From assembly GCA_011799875.1 (NCBI GenBank), contig CM022297.1:442977292-443041291 (forward strand): a DNA stretch of 64,000 nucleotides. Direction: 5' to 3'. A model generated the notes under the pieces. That model searched no databases. It was not told the DNA's origin and saw only the letters and a program-made list of their open reading frames with translations. Below, one piece after another: positions 36,970-48,167 of this stretch. A program made the position numbers and the translations under genes. The stretch's first letter is position 1; every line of letters begins with the position of its first letter. Origin of the DNA: Thinopyrum elongatum. Taxonomy: Eukaryota; Streptophyta; Magnoliopsida; Poales; Poaceae.

Positions 36970-37340
36970 TCAGGGTTTTGGAGTGTTCTGGAAGGTCTCT
37001 TTTATGTATTCCTCCGGTGTCATGGTTTGAACAATATTAGTTTCAACATTAATATGTGTACCTGAGATATAGTGCTTAATTCTTTGTCCATTGGCCACCT
37101 TTGGACTAGTGCCTTCGGCATTATTGATCTTAATAGCTCCAGAACGATAAACTTCTTCAATGATATATGGTCCTTCCCACTTGGAGAGAAGTTTTCCTGC
37201 AAAAAATATAAAACAAGAATTGTACAATAGAACATACTCACCCAGTTTGAATTCCCTCTTTTGGATTCTTTTGTCATGCCATCTTTTAACTTTTTCTTTG
37301 AACAATTTAGCATTTTCATAGGCTTGGGTTCTCCATTCAT
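36970..37340 (-). pseudogene. D integrase C-terminal (GPY/F) part
   Basis: The minus-strand frame 37305-36970 encodes a basic segment (KVKRWHDKRIQKREF), then LLSKWEGPYIIEEVY, the GPY/F module of Gypsy integrases. A frame change near 37310-37345 parts it from the core above. It helps bind DNA or target in this family. Confidence 0.75.
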
Positions 37341-38753
37341 CTAACGAGCTAATATCAAATAACCTATTTTCACCGGCAAGTTTGAATCATAGTTGAGTTC
37401 TTTAATTGCGCAATATGCTTTATGTTCTAACTCAAGAGGCAAATGACAAGCTTTTCTGTAGACCATTTTATATGGAGACATACCCATAGGATTTTTATAA
37501 GATGTTTTATAGGCCCAAAGTGCATCATCTAATTTCTTAGACCAATTCTTTCGAGACCTATTGACAGTCTTTTGCAATATTAACTTTATTTCTCTATTGC
37601 TAAGTTTAACTTGTCCACTAGATTGAGGGTGATAAGGGGATGCAATTCTATGGTTGACATCATATTTAGCAAGCAATTTATGGAAAGCACCATGAATAAA
37701 ATGTGAGCCAGCATCAGTCATTAAATATCTAGGGACTCCAAACCTCAGGAAAATAACTTCTTTAAGCATTTTAATGGAGGTGTTGTGATCAGCACTACTA
37801 GTTGGAATAGCTTCTACCCACTTAGTGACATAATCAACAGCAACCAAAATATGTGTATACCCATTAGAGGATGGAAAATGTCCCATATAATCAAAACCCC
37901 AAACATCAAATGGTTCAATAACACGTGCATAGTTCATAGGCATTTCCTGACGTCTACCAATGTTACCTATTCTTTGACATCCATCACAAGAGGAAACAAA
38001 CTTACGAGCATCCTTGAAAAGAGTAGGCCAATAAAAACCAGATTGTAATACCTTATGTGCAGTTCTATCTCCCGCATGATGTCCTCCATAGGCTTCAGAG
38101 TGACATTTCCGTAGGATTTGTTCCTGTTCCTGCTCATGTATACAACTTCTAATAATACCATCTACTCCTTCTTTATAAAGATGTGGGTCATCCCAAAAGT
38201 AATGTCTTAAATCAAAGAAGAATTTTTTCTTTTGTTGGTATGTCAAACTAGGTGGTATAAATTTAGCAACAATGTAATTAGCATAGTCTGCATACCAAGG
38301 AGTATTATGAGAAGAATTTATGACAGCTAGTTGTTCATCAGGGAAGCTATCATCAATAGGTAGTGGGTCGTCAACAATATTTTCTAACCTAGACAAGTTA
38401 TCGGCTACGGGATTTTCAGCTCCCTTCCTATCAGTAATGGGCAAGTCAAATTCTTGTAGCAAAAGAACAGACCTAATGAGTCTAGATTTAGCATCTTTCT
38501 TTTCCATAAGGTATTTAATAGCAGCATGATCGGTGTGAACAATCACTTTAGAATCAACAATGTAAGATCTGAATTTATCACAGGCAAACACAACTGCTAA
38601 AAATTCTTTATCAGTAGTAGCATAATCTCTTTGAGCATTGTCTACAGTTTTACTAGCATAATGGATAACATTTAGTTTCTTATCAACTCTTTGTCCTAGA
38701 ACAGCACCAACAACATAATCACTAGCATCACACATGATCTCAAAAGGTAAGTT
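37341..38753 (-). pseudogene. pol: D RNase H and integrase
   Basis: A 464-codon frame on the minus strand. Residues about 1-120 are the RNase H of Gypsy elements ([32 protein letters not shown]). About 205-250 is the HHCC zinc module (H..H...C..C, ending SSCDGCQR). About 265-400 is the integrase core with first Asp in WGFDYMG and second in LMTDAGSHF. Where the catalytic Glu is usual (GQxE) the text reads GQVKLSNRE; the Lys codon is 37607-37605. A TGA at 38756-38754, in place of a usual Trp codon after PPD, separates it from the RT. A processed polyprotein in life; inactive here. Confidence 0.85.
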
Positions 38754-39241
38754 TCAATCAGGTGGTTGAACAATAGGTGCAGAAGTTATAGCTTTCTTAA
38801 GTGTTTCATAGGCTTCTACACAATCATCATCAAAAACAAATGGAACATCTTTTTGCAAGAGATTGGTAAGAGGCCTAGAAATTTTAGAGAAATCTTTAAT
38901 AAACCTTCTATAGAAACCAGCATGACCGAGGAAACTTCGAATACCTTTAATATATTTAGGACATGGCATTTTTTCAATTGCATCAACTTTGGCTTTATCC
39001 ACCTCAATACCTTGTTCGGAAATTTCATGTCCCAAGACAATACCTTCATTCACCATAAAGTGGCACTTCTCCCAATTCAAGACAAGATTAGTTTTTTCAC
39101 AACTCTGCAAAACTCGATCAAGGTTGCTTAAGCAATCATCAAAAGAAGTTCCATAAATGGAAAAATCATCCATGAAAACCTCAACAATCTTTTCACAAAA
39201 GTCAGAGAATATAGAAGTCATACATCTTTGAAAGGTAGCAG
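38754..39241 (-). pseudogene. pol: D reverse transcriptase, C-terminal half
   Basis: Continues the RT after element F. The catalytic motif is FMDDFSIYG, followed by GHEISEQGIEVD and the FLGHAGFYRRFIKDFS block that precedes RNase H. It reads from the F target copy GTGCA (39242-39246) and stops at the TGA 38756-38754. The N-terminal half is at 46622-47029. Confidence 0.85.
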
Positions 39242-39246
39242 GTGCA

Positions 39247-40886
39247 TGATGTCTACTACACAACTTGTTCTTGTAGACTCGTGTTGGGCCTCCAAGCTCA
39301 CAGTTTTGTAGGACAGTAGCAATTTTCCCACAAGTGGATGACCTAAGGTTTATCAATCCGTGGGAGGTGTAGGATGAAGATGGTCTCTCTGAAACAACCT
39401 TGCAACCAAATAACAAAGAGTCTCTTGTGTCCCCAACACACCAAATACAATGGTAATTTGTATAGGTGCACTAGTTCGGCAAAGAGATGGTGATAAAAGT
39501 GTAATATGGATGGTAGAAATATATTTTTGTAATCTGAAAATTAAAAAACAGCAAGGTAGCAATTGGTAAAACGGAGCACAAACGGTATTGCAATGCTTGA
39601 AAAATGAGGCCTAGGGTCCGTACTTTCGCTAGTGCAATCTCTCAACAATGCTAATCTAATTGGATCATATAACCATCCCTCAACATGTGATGAAGAATCA
39701 CTCCAAAGTTCCTATCTAGCGGAGAATATAAGAAGAAATTGTTTGTAGGGTACGAAACCACCTGAAAGCTATTCTTTTCGATCAATCTATCCTAGAGTTC
39801 GTACTAGAATAACACCAAGCTATTCTTTCCGATTGATCTAACCAAGAGTTCGTACTAAAATAACACCATATGATTCACATCAACCAACTCTAATGTCACC
39901 TAGATACTCCAATGTCACCGCGAGTATCCATGAGTTGATTATGCAATATGCATCAAACAATTTCAGGTTCATAATACTCAATCCAACACAAAGAACCTCA
40001 AAGAGTGCCCCAAGATTTCTACCGGAGAAACAAGGACGAAAACGTGCATCAACCCCTATGCATAGATTACCCCAATGTCACCTCAGGAATCCACGAGTTG
40101 AGTGCCAAGACATAGATCAAGTGCTCTCAAATCCATAAAAGTATTCAATCCGATAAAACGAAATCTCAAAGGGAAAACTCAATTCATCACAACAAGATAG
40201 AGAGGGGAAAACACCATATGATCCAACTATATTAACAAAGCCCGCGATACATCAAGATCGTGCCATCTCAAGAACACGAGAGAGAGAGATTAAACACATA
40301 GCTATTGGTACAAACCCTCAGCCCCGAGGGTGGACTACTCCCTCCTCATCATGGTGGCCACCGGGATGATGAAGATGGCCACCGGTGATGATTCCCCCCT
40401 CCGGCAGGGTGCTAGAACGGGGTCTAGATTGGTTTTTCATGGCTACAGAGGCTTGCGGCGGCGGAACTTCTGATCTAGGGTTACCCCGAGGGTTTTTGGA
40501 ATATTTGGCAATTTATAGGGCGAAGAGGCGGTGCGGGAGGCCACCGAGGTGGGCACAACCCACCGGGGCGCGCCTGGGGGCCCAGGCGCGCCCTGGTGGG
40601 TTGTGCCCCCCTTGGGGCACCCCCAAGTGCTGCTCTGGCCCATTGGATGTCTTCTGGTCCATAAAAAATCCACAAAAAGTTTCGCTGCGTTTGGACTCCG
40701 TTTGGTATTGATTTTCTGCGATGTAAAAAACAAGAAAAAAAACAGCAACTGGCACTGGGCACTATGTCAATAAGTTAGTCCCAAAAAATGATATAAACTT
40801 GCTATAAAATTATTGTAAAACATCCAAGAATGATAATATAGCAGCATGAATACTTCATAAATTATAGATACGTTGGAGACGTATCA
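39247..40886 (-). repeat. F 3' LTR (1,640 bp), mosaic
   Basis: On the minus strand the first 35 bases and the R/U5 part match C, while the U3 body (40500-40850) matches B, including the CAGTGCCAGTTGCTG text and the GGGCACAACCCACC block. TATAAAT on the minus strand at 40518-40512. Confidence 0.88.
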
Positions 40887-43860
40887 ACATCCCCAAGCTT
40901 AATTCCTACTCGTCCTCGAGTAGGTAAATGATAAAAGAAATAATTTATGAAGTGTGAATGCTAGCAAAGTGCATAAGTTTGATCAATAGTAATTTCAATC
41001 AATTTTCCTAGCATCATAACAGCAACTCTTTCTCATAAAACTCATCATGTTAAAGTAGCAACCAATTCACATGTTAAGGTTCAAACATTGAATTCTCTTG
41101 AAACTCAACAACCTATATTCTTAGTCACCAAACAATTGCAATTCAACTTATTCAACAGAGTCTAAGTAAGAGCTCCACATACTCAACCATCATATAGCCT
41201 TCTATGATTGCTAACACTCACCGCATACACATGAGTAAAACGTTTCAACCGGACACATAGAAAGATAGGGGCTTATAATTTCGCCTCCCAACGTATTCAC
41301 CTCAAGGGTGATGTCAACAATAATAACTCATGCTACCCATATCCAACTGGATATATGTGCCTAGATCTTTCCTCACCACATGATGCTTGCCAAAAGAGAA
41401 AAATAAAAAGGAATAGAGAGAAAAACTTTGACCCTTGCATGAAAGTAAATACATAAAAGTAAAAGGTAGGCCCTTCGCAGAGGGAAGCAGAGGTTGCCAT
41501 GTGCTTTTTGTTTGGATGCTCAATCCCTTAGTGCAAAAGAATGTCACATTATATTGCCCCTTATGATAGCAGACTTTATTATGCAGTCTGTCGCTTTTAT
41601 TCTTTGCCATCACAAGTTCGTACAATGCTCAATTTTCTCTTACACTAAATGATCTAACACTTTTAGAAGCAATTTTTCTTGCCTTATTGCACCGATGACA
41701 ACTTACTTGAAGGATCTTACTCAATCCTTAGGTAGGTATGGTGGACTCTTGAAAATAAGATTTGGGTTTAAGAGTTTTTGGATGCACAAGTAGTATCTCT
41801 ACTTGGTGCGGAATTTTTGGCTAGCAAAGATGGGGGGCAAGCACCACATGTTGAAGGATCTATGACAATATAACTTCTATGTGAATATGAACAAACATAA
41901 ATCATTACGTTGTCTTCCTTGTCCAACGTCAACAATTTTGGCATATAATATTTTGATGGGGGCTCACAATCACAAAAAAATTCCAAGATAGTGTATTTGC
42001 ATGTGAAAGTTCTCTTCCTTATAGTAATCATTCATGAATTGCTTGTATGACCAATATTGTGATTATCAAGCTTCAAAAGATTTCACTTTCTAAACCCAAT
42101 TTGAAGCTACCACTGGGCATGATATGAACATATAATTTCAACTTCATGATATTCAATTCATTCAACAATTTACTCATAGGATATAAGTGAAGCACGAGAG
42201 TAAATGACAAACTACTCCAAAAAGATATAAGTACAGATCAAGCGAGTAGTTAAGTAAAGGGGTAGCTAATTGAGGACTCTCTCTTATTTAAAAACTTTTA
42301 GATCTAAGTATTTTATTAAAACAGCAAGTAAAACAAAACAAAATGACATTCCAAGAATAGCACAACTCAAGTGAAGAAGCAAAAACTTAGGCTCAACCGA
42401 TACTAACCGATAATTGTTGATGAAGAAAGGTGGGATGCCTACCGGAGCATCCCCAAGCTTAAATGCTTGAGACTTCTTGAAATATTATCTTGGGGTGCCT
42501 TGGGCATCCCCAAGCTTGATCTTTTGCGTCTCCTTAATTCCTTTTATATCAAGGTTTCCCTAAATCTTAAAAACTTCATACACACAAAACTCAACAAGAA
42601 CTCGTGAGATACGTTAGTATAAATCAATGCAACACCTTATCATTCTCTACTGTAGCAAATCACTAAATTATAATTTAACATTGCATACTAAATGCCTCTG
42701 CATATTTAATACTCCTATCCCCAAATAGAATCATTAAACAAGCAAACATATGCAAACATAACAGCAATCTGTCTAAACAGAACAGTCTGTAAAGAATGCA
42801 AGAGTATCAATACTTCTTTAACTCCAAAAATTATGAAAATTTACCACACTGTAGAAAATTTATCAGGTCTTATTGTGCAAACAGTTTCAACATTTTAACA
42901 CATTCTGACTTTTCTCGGGAATTTTTGCAGCATCGATAAACTTTCTGTTTTGAAACAGCAACTCATATACTTGCAAAATAAGCATGGTAAAGGCTATCCT
43001 TGACATTTTTATTGAAAAGAAAGATGCAAAACATTATTCTAAATAACAGAAAGCAAATCCAAACAAGAAAATGATGCTCCAAGTAAAACACATATCATGT
43101 GACGAATAAAAATGTAGCTCCAAGTGAGGTTACAGATAATGTTGGAGACGAAAGAGGGGATGCCTTCCGGGGCATCCCCAAGCTTAGTTGCTTGAATCTT
43201 CCTTTAATATTACCTTGGGGTGCCTTGGTAATCCCCAAGATTAGGGTCTTGTCACTCCTTATTCTCCTCATATCGACATCTCTCCCAAAACTTGAAAACT
43301 TCAATCACACAAAACTTAACGGAACTTCGTGAGATAGGTTATTATGATAAAGAGCAAACCATTTCACTTTGGTACTGTCAAAGAGAAGATTCGTAATTGT
43401 TTCCACACAATGCCTACTGTATCATATCATTTCCACAATTTATATTGAGCAATATAAGCCATAGAAACTAGAAAACAAGCAAACTATGCATTGAAAACAG
43501 AATCTGTCAAAAACAGAACAGTCTGTAGTAATCTGTACTCCAACCATACTTATGCTACTCCAAAAATTCTAAAAAATTAGGAAAACGTAAAGAATTTTTA
43601 TATCTATAACCTGTAAAAAATTCAGATCAAAAGTACATAACAGTGAATTTTCAAAATTCCTGGACTGAGCGAAAAGTTTCTGTTTTTGCACAGATTCAAG
43701 TCAACTATCATCCACACTATCCCAATGGCTTTACTTGGCACTTTATTGAAACAAAAGCAATAAAACATGATTAATACAGTAGCATAATCATGTGAACACA
43801 TAAAAACAGTAGGGGTAAATGTTGGGTTGTCTCCCAACAAGCGCTTTTCTTTAATGCCTT
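40887..43860 (-). other. F non-coding interior
   Basis: About 3 kb, no supported gene. Starts with the polypurine-tract complement. Two hairpin modules about 727 bases apart (42430-42514; 43156-43239). Frames such as 41314-41625 are not conserved as protein in C or B. Confidence 0.75.
43156..43239. repeat. Pair of PPT-like hairpins in F
   Basis: GGGGATGCC (43156-43164) pairs perfectly with GGCATCCCC (43171-43179) around TTCCGG. A second one, CTTGGGG/CCCCAAG, spans 43214-43239. The related module has a long near-perfect hairpin at 42489-42514. Confidence 0.7.
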
Positions 43861-44784
43861 TTATCTAGGCATGATGATTTCAATGATGCTCGCATAAAAG
43901 ATAAGAATTGAAAACATAAAGTGAGAATCATGAAGCATATGACTAGCACATTTAAGTCTAAACCACTTCCTATGCATAGGGATTTTGTGAGCAAACAACT
44001 TATGGGAACAAGAATCAACTAGCATAGGAAGGCAAAACAAGCAAAACTTCAAGATTTTCAACACATAGGGAGAAAACTTGATATTATTGCAATATGTAAA
44101 AGCATATGTTCCCCTCTCATAATAATTTTCAGCAGCATCATGAATGAATTCAACAATATAGCCATCACATAAAGCATTATTTTCATGATCCATAAGCATA
44201 GAAATTTTACTACTCTCCACATAAGCAAATTTATTCTCATGAATAGTAGTGGGAGCAAACTCAACAAAATAACTATCATGTGATACTTGATTGGCATAAT
44301 CAGTTTGAGCATTAAAATCATGATGACAAGTTTCATGGATATCATTACTCTTTATAGCATACAAGTCATCACCATAATCATCATAGATAGTAACTTTGTT
44401 CTCATCATAATCAATTGAAACCTCCTCCAAAATAGTAGATTCATCACTAAATAAAGTCATGACATCTCCAAATCCACTTTCATCAATATAATCATCATAA
44501 ATAGGAGGAATGCAATAATTATAACAAATTTGCACATAAAATCTTGGGGGACTAAAAATATCATCCTCATCAAATATAGCATCCCCAAGCTTATGGCTTT
44601 GCATATCATTAGCATCATGGATATTCAAAGAGTTCATACCAACAACATTGCAATCATGCTCATGATTGAAAGATTTTTTGTCAAATATTTTATAGAATTC
44701 TTCTTCTATCAATTGAGCACAATTTTCCTTCCCATCATTTTCAAGAAAGACATGATAAAGACGAATAATATGAGACCACTTCAA
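43861..44784 (-). CDS. Conserved ORF of unknown function in non-autonomous Gypsy element F
   Basis: An uninterrupted 307-codon frame on the minus strand starting at 44784, about 165 bases after the PBS. The N-terminal part has HIIRLYHVFLENDGKENCAQ. The middle is strongly acidic with Asp/Tyr-rich units (PPIYDDYIDESGFGDVMTL), a His-rich patch (HETCHHDF) follows, and the C-terminus is hydrophobic and basic, ending IIEIIMPR. No zinc knuckle, protease or RT motif. A decayed copy occurs in C (27928-28910), so the ORF belongs to the family rather than arising by chance. The final codons lie in the block conserved with B. It stands where gag would be; whether it is a diverged gag-derived protein is open. 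Confidence 0.6.
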   Translation of the reverse strand: MKWSHIIRLYHVFLENDGKENCAQLIEEEFYKIFDKKSFNHEHDCNVVGMNSLNIHDANDMQSHKLGDAIFDEDDIFSPPRFYVQICYNYCIPPIYDDYIDESGFGDVMTLFSDESTILEEVSIDYDENKVTIYDDYGDDLYAIKSNDIHETCHHDFNAQTDYANQVSHDSYFVEFAPTTIHENKFAYVESSKISMLMDHENNALCDGYIVEFIHDAAENYYERGTYAFTYCNNIKFSPYVLKILKFCLFCLPMLVDSCSHKLFAHKIPMHRKWFRLKCASHMLHDSHFMFSILIFYASIIEIIMPR

Positions 44785-44978
44785 TTACATTTTTTTTGTA
44801 GTTTTCTTTTACAAACCAAACTAGTGATAAAACAACAAACTAAAAGATTCAATTGCAAGATCTAAAGATACACCTTCAAGCACTCACCTCCCCGGTAACG
44901 CTTCCAGAAAAGAGCTTCGTTGACGGGGTGTGAGTGCCTCTTACCTAACCTCCCCGGCAATGGTGCCAGAAAAGAGCT
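44785..44978 (-). other. F leader with duplicated primer-binding site
   Basis: The PBS proper is 44968-44949 (TGGCACCATTGCCGGGGAGG on the minus strand). A second PBS-like copy, TGGAAGCGTTACCGGGGAGG, lies at about 44906-44887, with the same CTTTTCT preceding each. This suggests a small tandem duplication. Confidence 0.7.
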
Positions 44979-46616
44979 TGATGTCTACTACACAACTTGT
45001 TCTTGTAGACTCGTGTTGGGCCTCCAAGCGCAGAGTTTTGTAGGATAGTAGCAATTTTCCCTCAAGTGGATGACCTAAGTTTTATCAATTCATGGGAGGT
45101 GTAGGATGAAGATGGTCTCTCTCAAACAACCCTGCAACCAAATAACAAAGATTCTCTTGTGTCCCCAACACACCAAATACAATGGTAATTTGTATAGGTG
45201 CACTAGTTCGGCGAAGAGATGGTGATAAAAGTGTAATATGGATGGTAGAAATATATTTTTGTAATATGAAAATAAAAAACAGCAAGGTAGCAATTGGTAA
45301 AACGGAGCACAAACGGTATTGCAATGCTTGAAAATGAGGCCTAGGGTCCGTACTTTCGCTAGTGCAATCTCTCAACAATGCTAATCTAATTGGATCATAT
45401 AACCATCCCTCATTGTGCGATGAAGAGTCACTCCAAAGTTCCTATCTAGCGGAGAATATAAGAAGAAATTGTTTGTAGGGTACGAAACCACCTCAAAGCT
45501 ATTCTTTCCGATCAATCTATCCTAGAGTTCATACTAAAATAACACCAAGCTATTCTTTCCGATCGATCTAACCAAGAGTTCATACTAAAATAACACCATA
45601 TGATACACATCAACCAACTCTAATGTCACCTAGATACTCCAATGTCACCGCGAGTATCCGTGAGTTGATTATGCGATATGCATCAAACAATTTCAGATTC
45701 ATAATACTCAATCCAATAAAAAGAACCTCAAAGAGTGCCCCAAGATTTCTACTGGAGAAACAAGGACGAAAACGTGCATCAACCCCTATGCATAGATTAC
45801 CCCAATGTCACCTCGGGAATCCGCGAGTTGAGTGCCAAGACATAGATCAAGTGCTCTCAAATCCATAAAAGTATTCAATCCGATAAAACAAAATCTCAAA
45901 GGGAAAACTCAATTCATCACAACAAGATAGAGAGGGGAAAACACCATATGATCCAACTATATTAACAAAGCCCGCGATACATCAAGATCGTGCCATCTCA
46001 AGAACACGAGAGAAAGAGATTAAACACATAGCTACTGGTACAAACCCTCAGCCCCGAGGGTGGACTACTCCCTCCTCATCATGGTGGCCGCCGGTATGAT
46101 GAAGATGGCCACCGGTGATGATTCCCCCTTCCGGCAGGGTGCAGGAACGGGGTCTAGATTGGTTTTTCATGGCTACAGAGGCTTGCGGCAGTGGAACTTC
46201 TGATCTAGCGTTACCCTGAGGGTTTTTGAAATATTTGGCAATTTATAGGGCGAAGAGGCGGTGCGCGAGGCCACCGAGGTGGGCACAACCCACTGGGGCG
46301 CGCCTGGGGGCCGAGGCGCGCCTTGGTGGGTTCTGCCCCCCTCGGGGCACCCCCCAGGTGCTGCTCTGGTCCATTGGATGTCCTCTGGTCCATAAAAAAT
46401 CCACATAAAGTTTTGCTGCGTTTGGACTCCATTTGGTATTGATTTTCTGCGATGTAAAAAACAAGCAAAAAACAACAACTGGCACTGGGCACTATGTCAA
46501 TAAATTAGTCCCAAAAAATGATATAAAGTTGCTATAAAATGATTGTAAAACATCCAAGAATGATAATATAGCAGCATGAATACTTCATAAATTATAGATA
46601 CGTTGGAGACGTATCA
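44979..46616 (-). repeat. F 5' LTR (1,638 bp), mosaic
   Basis: Pairs with 39247-40886 and shows the same mosaic. Minus-strand TATAAAT at 46248-46242. Confidence 0.88.
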
Positions 46617-46621
46617 GTGCA

Positions 46622-47029
46622 TTACATAAACCAAAAGGCATACGTTTATAAGCATAAGTTCCAAAAGGACAAGTAAATGTGGTTTTCTCTTTGATCAGTT
46701 TGTGATACAGGTAATTGAGATAAACCAGAATATCCATCAAGAAAGCAAAAGTGTGTATGCTTGGGTAATCATTCAAACATTTGATCAATAAAAGGCAAAG
46801 GGTAATGATCTTTCCTAGTGGTTTTGTTTAATTTTCTAAAATCAATTACCATTTTATAGCCAGTCACAATTCTTTGTGGGATAAGTTCATTTTTATCGTT
46901 AGGAACAACAGTAATGCCTCCTTTCTTAGGGACACAATGAATAGGACTTACCCATCTACTACCAGCTATAGGATAAATTATACCTGCTTCTAGAAGCTTT
47001 AATATTTTAGTTCTTACCAATTCTTTCAT
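46622..47029 (-). pseudogene. pol: D reverse transcriptase, N-terminal half
   Basis: Minus-strand frames 47029-46769 and 46788-46622 hold the RT fingers and palm: EAGIIYPI, WVSPIHCVPKKGG, YKMVIDFRKLNK, YPLPFIDQM, then after a frame change FTCPFGTYAYKRMPFGLCNA. The text is cut by F exactly after this motif and resumes at 39241. Split and frameshifted, so inactive. Confidence 0.85.
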
Positions 47030-47037
47030 CTTAGGAT

Positions 47038-47552
47038 TTAATCATCTTTGGTGATCAACAACTGGTTTAGCATCAGGCTCCATATTAATTTTGTGCTGAC
47101 AGAGAGTGGGAGATCATCAAGAGTATATCCAATAGCAGCACGGTGCTTCCTCAAAATTTTCAATAATCTCTTTTCTTCATGCTCTATAAGGTTAGCACTA
47201 ATAATAACAGGATATATATTCTTTTCATCAAGATAAGCATATTTCAAAGTATCAGGCAATTGCTTTAATTCAAACACATGGTCACCTTTAGATGGAGGAG
47301 GGCCTCTTAGAGTTTCAACAGGCAAGTTGTGTTTAAGGATACGTTGTTGATCAAAGAACATTCTATCTATTTCATTTCTTTCATGCAAGTGCACATCATT
47401 TTCATGGTCTAGTAAATATTGTTCTAACGGATCAGTAGGTGGTATAGCAATGGAAGCAAGACCAATGATTTCATCTCTATTAGGCAATTCTTTATCATGA
47501 GGTTGCCTACAAAACTTAGAGAAATTAAACTCATGAGACATATCACCAAAAA
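47038..47552 (-). pseudogene. pol: D pol linker between protease and RT
   Basis: The minus-strand frame 47580-47038 includes LKQLPDTLKYAYLDEKN and AAIGYTLDDL, text usual just before RT in Athila-like elements. It overlaps the end of the protease frame by a frameshift. Confidence 0.7.
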
Positions 47553-48167
47553 TTAACACCTGACGGTTTCTTTCTTGCAATTTATCTTAGCATTAACAAT
47601 GTTCAAGAAAGGTCTACCAAATATAATGGGACAAAAATCATCTTGTGGAGAACCAAGAACTAGAAAATCAGTAGGATATTTTATTTTCCCACACAAGGCT
47701 TCAACATCTCTAATAATCCCAAATGGTGTAATGGTGTCTCTATTTGCTATTTTAATAGTAACTTCTATGTCTTCTATTTCAACGGGTGCAATTTCATTCA
47801 TAATTTCTTGGTATAAAGTGAAAGGAATAGCACTAACACTAGCACCCATATCACATAAGCCATGATAACAATGATCTCCTATTTTAAGTGAGACAACAGG
47901 CTTATTTTTATCTCTATTATCGGGTTTGGCAATTCTAGCAGCTTCATCACAGAAATAAATAACATGCCCATCGATATTATCAACCAAGAGATATTTAATC
48001 ATAGCAATACTAGGTTCTATTTTAATTTGTTCAAAAGGTCTAGGTGCTCTAATATTATTTTTGTTAACCACGGTTGACACCTTAGAATGTTCATTTATCC
48101 TAACAGGGAAAGGTGGTTTTTCAATATAAGCAGTAGGCACAACTGGATCAACAAATGATAATTTCAT
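47553..48167 (-). pseudogene. pol: D aspartic protease
   Basis: A 204-codon open frame on the minus strand with the retropepsin active site LCDMGASVSAIP near residue 105 (D-x-G form usual in plant Athila elements) and the later IIFGRPFLN motif. It would cut the Gag-Pol polyprotein. The frame itself is open, but the polyprotein is broken on both sides. Confidence 0.8.

Larger units (their letters stand above)
39247..46616 (-). mobile_element. Element F: complete non-autonomous Gypsy element, minus strand
   Basis: LTRs 39247-40886 and 44979-46616, with a perfect target duplication GTGCA (39242-39246, 46617-46621) inside the RT of D. It has a PBS, one 307-residue ORF, a hairpin-bearing non-coding interior and a polypurine tract, but no pol. 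The perfect target copies and open ORF suggest it is younger than C and D. Confidence 0.92.

Noticed and set aside
39247..39416. N-terminal extension of the RT frame into element F
   Set aside because: The first residues are translated from the F LTR, not from D.
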